Below, one piece after another: positions 58,801-64,000 of a stretch of 64,000 bases of DNA. The translations under genes and the position numbers were made by a program. This stretch comes from Nipponacmea schrenckii (lineage: Eukaryota; Mollusca; Gastropoda; Lottiidae). The notes below the pieces were generated by a model, which saw only the letters and a program-made list of their open reading frames with translations, was not told the DNA's origin and searched no databases. The stretch lies in contig JAUJPP010000007.1 of assembly GCA_030562195.1 (NCBI GenBank), forward strand, positions 27,277,769 through 27,341,768, read 5' to 3'. Position 1 is the stretch's first letter, and every line of letters starts with the position of its first letter.

Positions 58801-61800
58801 AGATCCTGATGCTTATAATGCTTGGTTGAAATTTTGACCCTTATGTTACTAAGATATCATTGTTATTCCTTAAGAAAACTATTAAAAAAAGAACTAAGAT
58901 TTAAGCCTTAGAAAAAACATTCCTGTAATCAAATAAAAAAAAATTGATAATAACTACTTACGCGTTACCTACTCCATTATAAACCCATCTATTACTGGCG
59001 ATTCCTTGATATACAGACGCAGCGTAGTAACCACAAGTTTCAATATGAATTAAAAATAACATATACGTCATTGTCTTGATAATTCTGAAGAAAGAAATAC
59101 AACTTTTGATGAAAAATATCGACACATTTATAAGGATATCATTTTATGATCTGCAAATTTACTTTATGAAGCCTATCACATAGATTGAAATAGAAAATTT
59201 GATATATGCATATTTTTTAAAGGGACCCAGGCTTGATTTTTAGGGGTCGTTTTGGGCCTTTGTTCCATTTAAACAGTCCTCAGAAATACTCAAGCTCTAA
59301 GAAAATCGCAAAATACCTTGAAATATACCTCAAACCAAAAATTTCACTTTTCATTTTTTTTTCGTGCTGTACGCGGCTGGTCTCCAGTCAGTCTGAAAAT
59401 TGTGTGTCCTGTTGACAAAGTCTACAATTGAAAATGCGTTGTAGTCTATTTATATAGATGACCGCTATTGCACGACGGGAAGGATAACTCTTTGATTATC
59501 AAGACGAACTGTTTTCCAATATGGCGGGATGTTCGTAATATCATCGACATTATGATTTTTCAAACACGGATAATTATGGATACACATGGATTTGAAGGCT
59601 CAGATTTCAAAGGTAAGCTATGTAGACTATTTCTGATTAGCTAACCAAAAGATGTCATGTGTTTGAGGCTGTCGGATGATTGTCCGAAACAAATCAAGCC
59701 TGGGCCCCTTTAATATTAGCTGTATCTTTATAACAATTATGTGTCATGTCCTTAGAAATGTTATCTTACCTCTATATCTCAAGAATTATTTTTCTTAATG
59801 AAAGGTTCAAGACTATTTCTTCAAAAGCGGGTTAACTTTGATAATGTTTTATTGTCTATATTCATATTTGATAACAGATTCACAGGAAGTTTTCCAGACA
59901 ATAATTGTAGTCTTAGACAGATACCAAGATAATGCCAGGAACTTTTATGATTTTATAATTTGAATACTGATTTATTGATTATTTGAAAAGAATCAAATTT
60001 ATTTCAATCTTCAATGACCTGCCCTGGATATCTAATATATCAGCAGAAATGTTTTGACCCAGGAAATATGACCAAAGTGAATCTGGCTATACATTGGTTA
60101 ATTTAAATAAGTCTTGATGAATTAATCCAAGATCCACAACAGAGGCAAGGGGATAAATGAAATATTCATGTCATGTGCAGCATTATCACGCCTGTAGGTA
60201 CCCTATGATCTGAGGAGACCAAAATTTTCGTAGAGGGGCACCACTAAGTGACTCTCCAAGTACTAAAACTCCCCTCAATTTTGAGGAGGGAAGGATAATA
60301 GGCTAAACTGATTACCAGAGTATAATGTGTGTATTATCATGAACCTTAATCAACTGTATTGAATATCATTATTATGCAATGCCATTCAGCATTCTAGTGG
60401 GATATCTCATTATCTAATAGTATATTAATTAATAATGAGAGATGCAATGATATATGCAATACGATATGTTGTGTGATATTATGTTATGTTAAACTTTGAC
60501 AGTCAAAGATATTTACTATAATAATACACTACCTTATTGTATGAGCTGTAGATTTAGCTGCTTGATCACATCTGTCATAAAATTCCCAAAATGTCTGAAT
60601 CTAAAAAAGAAACACCAAAAAAACTGAATTAGATGACATAAAACGTCTGGTTAAACATGCTCAAGAAAACATCATTCTTATCTTTCAGAAATCATAGAAT
60701 GTTTCAAATTGAATACAAACAGTATCAAGCAAGCAGTTTTTGGTCCAATTTAACATTTCTTCCAGTAAGTATTTACACTTACAACAAATTCATAACAAAA
60801 TATTACTGAATAAAAGGGCCCTAATTTCCATAGCACAAAAAGGAAAGTTTGTTACCTTTAATAATCGTGGTATACGTAGCCAAGGATTTACACCAATCAT
60901 CAAGTAGAAAAGATCTAATGGAATCAACGCCAAAACATCCAACTAGAAACACAAATATCAAAATATTTTAAAGTCTATTCTAAAATATATTGTTGTATGA
61001 GGGCTAGTTCATTAAAAGCATAAAACCTTACGATGATAGTCATTTTATTGCCTTACAATTGTCCACAAACAGATTTAATTTAATTTGTTACATCCTAATA
61101 GACCAGACCTAATAGGTTAGTCTATGAAATTCGTTAAGTCAAAGTTAACCACCAAACAGCAGCTCAAATTACCAGAATAGAATTCAACAATTTTCAAGAT
61201 CTTTAGCATAGAACTTACTCTAAACATCCATTTCTTCATATAATGTTTCTTAGTTTCTTTTCTATTAGTCTGTAAATACAAAATAATTAGAAACATTTTA
61301 TTTCCGTCATATCCATATCCATATCCTCTAGATCTAACCAACCCTTGATTTTGAGAAAAATATTGTAAGAAATTTAGTTCAACATGTTTGACCGATGTTT
61401 CAATATTAGGGTTACCAGATATGGTTTGAAGCAAACCGGGACATTGAGCACATTAAGACTGTCAAAGGTGCTAATTTGTAGTGCCGCATAGCCGCACGAA
61501 TGCTCAACAGCTGGAGGCGCCAGAAGCATGGAGGGCCTGGGGTTTGGGGCCCATTAAGGGCCCCAAGTAATTTTTTTCAAAATGGGTGATAAAAGCGAGC
61601 ATGTCAAAGTGAGACTTGCCTTATTTTATACTAATATAAATGGTATTTTCAAGGTTTGATTGAGGCAAAAGATGCAGGAAAAAATTGTTTTTTAACCTTG
61701 AAGATACATTTTCAAGTTACCTGAACCACTGACCGATATCATAAGGAAATGTGATAAAACATTCATAAATAGATCAAGAAATTTTTATTTTTACCAAACT

Positions 61801-63872
61801 GGGACATTTAGGAACAAAATATTTTCTGGGACGGGACGCCCAATTTTTTACCTAAAAACCGGGACTGTCCCGGTTTTTCCAGGACGTCTGGTAACCCTAT
61901 TCAATATTAATACATCAATATGGATAAGGTATCTACATTAAATTGTTTTATATCTTTGGCTACTGATGAAAGGAAAAAATAGTTTGGATTATAAATCATA
62001 AAGTCAGAACTCAGAATGAATCATTCAAACATCTATTAGTGTAATCATCTAGACAAGGTCAGTCATCTAGACAAGGTCAGTCATCTGGACAAGGTCAGTC
62101 ATCTAGACAAGACCAGTCATCTAGACAAGGTCAGTCATCTAGACAAGGTCAGTCATCTGGACAAGGTCAGTCATCTAGACACGGTCAGTCATCTGGACAA
62201 GGTCAGTCTTCTAGACAAGGTCAGTCATCTGGACAAGGTCAGTCATCTAGACAAGGTCAGTCATCAGAAAGGTCAATTATTTAGGCAACGTCAATCTTTA
62301 GAAGTCTCCAGAAAGGTCATATTCTGTTCAAACAATGATATGATTGCTCAATATGAATTATCAAGTCTCATATTGAAAACCCATAACATTCAATAACAAT
62401 CAGACAAGGTCATTCCTCTTACTTACCTCTACAATACCATTGTTGATAAATCTCAATCGAACTTTAAATATCAAGATATCAACAACATAAAGGAAATCAC
62501 AGATATAATCCATAACAAGCCAGTAAATCACGGTATCAGATGTTTGATACGGGAATACACCACGTAATGGTATTACCCAGGCATTGTACATATAGGCCAT
62601 CATTACCAGAAACAACCAGGACACATACCATTTACCTTAAATATCAAAGGGAGTAACTTACTTTACAGTCAAATATTTCTGATTAAATTTTGCTAAAATA
62701 TAAGTTGCAAGAGAGATATTAAACTGTGTACTCCCCTAAAAAAGATAACTTTGTGATAGTTAGGTGGAACGACTTCTGGTAAACCTAGAGCTAGATAACA
62801 ATTGTAGACCAGAGATAGATGACATCCCTAATATCGTGATCTACTATAGAATTTGATGGCCCATCCCGTAGAATACAGCCATTACCAAGCGGCATAATTT
62901 TGGCGTTTATGATTTTACTAATAATCATTATTTAAACAGTTACTGACCACAAAAAGGACACAAACAAAATACAAAATCAGATCAATATTTCAAATGGTAA
63001 ATAAAATACTAAGTAGACTCTTTGAAATATACAACAAAAACAATAGTAAAGTAGGATTTATTTTAAATGTCTACTTATCCCTTTGATGTGACAAAATTAC
63101 ATTTCCCCAGACTGTCTATGTCATTCCGAATGTCAAAATAAGAATCAAATTTCAGGCAAATGGTTAACTTATCTCATCATGGAGATAATGAAGTAATTGT
63201 AGATAAATTTATCTATATATTGAATGTAAATAACAAATAATGGGATATGAATTGTTACACAAACAACATGATTTATAATGTAATTTTTCTATTATTACTA
63301 TTATTATACATAAGTCTGGATTTTTCTGAAATTGGGCTTTGAATATATGTAATAATGCTTAAGAGGTATAGAACGGTAAGAAAATTGAATAATTCCTTCA
63401 AATATATACCAAACAATGAATTTCACTTCTTATTACTTCGTTCAGAAGTTGATATAGTCTTTGACAAATTATGCTACAGCTGTTTGTAGACAAAGTGGGA
63501 CTTGATGATTGAGTCTACTGTGTAATAATGGAGAGTTAAGTATACATAAGAGGACTAACAAGGCTAAAATCTTCGACAGTAATTTGTGAACAAAAATTAC
63601 TTATTTGCTTAAACTGTTGGCTGAGACCAAGGTATGATGGACACAAGAAAATTACGCCTGTAATATTTCAATATACTTACTGGTAGGCTCCATGGTGTCT
63701 GGAAATTTCAATTTACGTAACCATTTTGGTAATTTAAATCTACACGACCATACTCCTACAAAGGTATCTTTATCAGCTTCAGAAAATGCTTCACTGGTTT
63801 GTGAACCCATTGGCATAAATGATCCCAGTCGGATATTTCTAGGTTGTGGAGGGTCATCCGCATCAGAAATTG
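52826..63872 (-). CDS. CNGB1: cyclic nucleotide-gated cation channel, beta-type subunit (3' sixteen exons)
   Basis: Exons in transcript order: 63872-63681, 62635-62427, 61269-61219, 60942-60856, 60600-60533, 59084-58962, 58655-58514, 58238-58079, 57786-57689, 57473-57390, 56943-56825, 56547-56401, 56088-55977, 55747-55571, 54320-54149, 53901-52826. About 1005 residues are visible; 5' exons are outside. Order of parts: pre-S1 cytosolic segment; S1 ([19 protein letters not shown]); S2-S3 with the [16 protein letters not shown] block; S4 region; S5; pore with [13 protein letters not shown]6 ([11 protein letters not shown]); C-linker (IRDIVEAAG); cyclic-nucleotide domain with FGEISLL and NRRTANV, the phosphate-binding Arg-Thr. 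A Ser/Thr/Glu-rich tail of over 400 residues follows. The pore and post-S6 sequence resemble the invertebrate CNGL/TAX-2 branch more than vertebrate CNGB1, so the symbol is approximate. Confidence 0.92.
54311..55390 (-). repeat. minisatellite made of copies of a 3' splice site (CNG gene intron)
   Basis: About 34 variants of GGGAAATCTATAATAACATA fill this stretch; from about 55160 the period is a regular 30 nt (with GAGAGAGACA between). On the minus strand each unit reads TATGTTATTATAG then ATTTCCCTGTC. That is the acceptor and first codons of the exon at 54320-54149, so the array and the genuine junction are one series. Confidence 0.9.
59217..59713. mobile_element. non-autonomous DNA transposon with TTAA ends
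   Basis: AGGGACCCAGGCTTGATTT at the left is repeated inverted at the right (AAATCAAGCCTGGGCCCCT) with one mismatch. Both sides are bounded by TTAA (59217-59220 and 59710-59713). The ~497-bp element has no transposase. TTAA flanks suggest a piggyBac-like source, but the terminal bases are not the usual CCC...GGG, so the family is open. It lies in a CNG-gene intron. Confidence 0.78.
61407..61899. mobile_element. hAT-like non-autonomous element with 8-bp target duplication
   Basis: TAGGGTTACCAGA begins the element and its inverse ends it (13 bp exact), with CCGGGAC-type motifs just inside both ends. TTCAATAT stands directly outside both ends (61399-61406 and 61900-61907), an 8-bp target duplication as made by hAT transposases. 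The 493-bp body is non-coding. It lies in the CNG-gene intron between the exons at 62427 and 61269. Confidence 0.87.
62045..62267 (+). repeat. 18-bp minisatellite in CNG-gene intron
   Basis: About 12 copies of TCATCTAGACAAGGTCAG, alternating with TCATCTGGACAAGGTCAG. The unit is six codons and stays open on the plus strand (SSRQGQ / SSGQGQ), but no start or splice context makes it a coding exon. Confidence 0.9.
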
Positions 63873-64000
63873 CTGAAAAGATAGAAATGTTGGACTAAAT
63901 AGTCTATATGATAATGTTAAGAACTTACTACCAAATACACTAGTTGTTACATTCAAGATTGAAGGAAATAGAAAATCAATTACATAACTGCAGTTTTCAA

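Noticed and set aside
62045..62267. 18-bp repeats as a coding SSRQGQ-repeat protein
   Set aside because: No start codon, splice context or flanking homology; it lies antisense within an intron.

Overview
The window is eukaryotic and AT-rich (about 70% A+T by eye). Its genes are split by many short GT-AG introns, and the intergenic space holds tRNA-derived SINEs, small inverted-repeat elements and ~161-bp tandem repeats of a kind I associate with marine molluscs. Gene content (GLG1, NEK11, MCAT, syntrophin, purple acid phosphatase, RAB5IF/OPTI, a CNG-channel beta-type subunit) is bilaterian. My best guess is a mollusc, perhaps a gastropod; this is inference from repeat style and protein similarity recalled from memory.

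Layout, left to right. MCAT 3' exons (287-1464, +). A gene-poor stretch with an SINE and a near-perfect hairpin (1465-6340). Beta-type syntrophin, complete in six exons (6341-8918, -). A divergent promoter region with an SINE, then NEK11, complete in 13 coding exons with a spliced 5' UTR carrying a uORF (10012-17169, +). A purple acid phosphatase in two exons (20074-21930, -). A decayed Penelope-like retroelement (about 22750-24705, +). RAB5IF/OPTI in four exons (25218-26439, +). An intronless 1017-aa C2H2 zinc-finger gene (28658-31711, -), divergent from GLG1, which is complete in 25 coding positions (32376-47808, +). A Tc1-like DNA transposon (50786-52277). The 3' sixteen exons of a CNG-channel subunit (52826-63872, -), whose 5' exons lie beyond the window.

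The genes are ordinary unlinked metazoan genes, not an operon or a pathway cluster. Exon coordinates were read by hand from splice sites; in every multi-exon gene the phases add up to an open frame.

The most notable observations are these. (1) GLG1 has a pair of homologous exons (38451-38613 and 39242-39395) with the same unusual phase, so that exactly one must be included: using both or neither gives an early stop. (2) A minisatellite of about 34 units in the CNG gene is built from copies of the 3' splice site and first codons of the adjacent exon, and each regular 30-nt unit would encode an in-frame stop if used as an acceptor. (3) A repeat family with terminal palindromes and internal ~161-bp tandem units occurs at least three times. 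(4) Two small DNA transposons have clear ends: one with 8-bp target duplications (hAT-like) and one flanked by TTAA.
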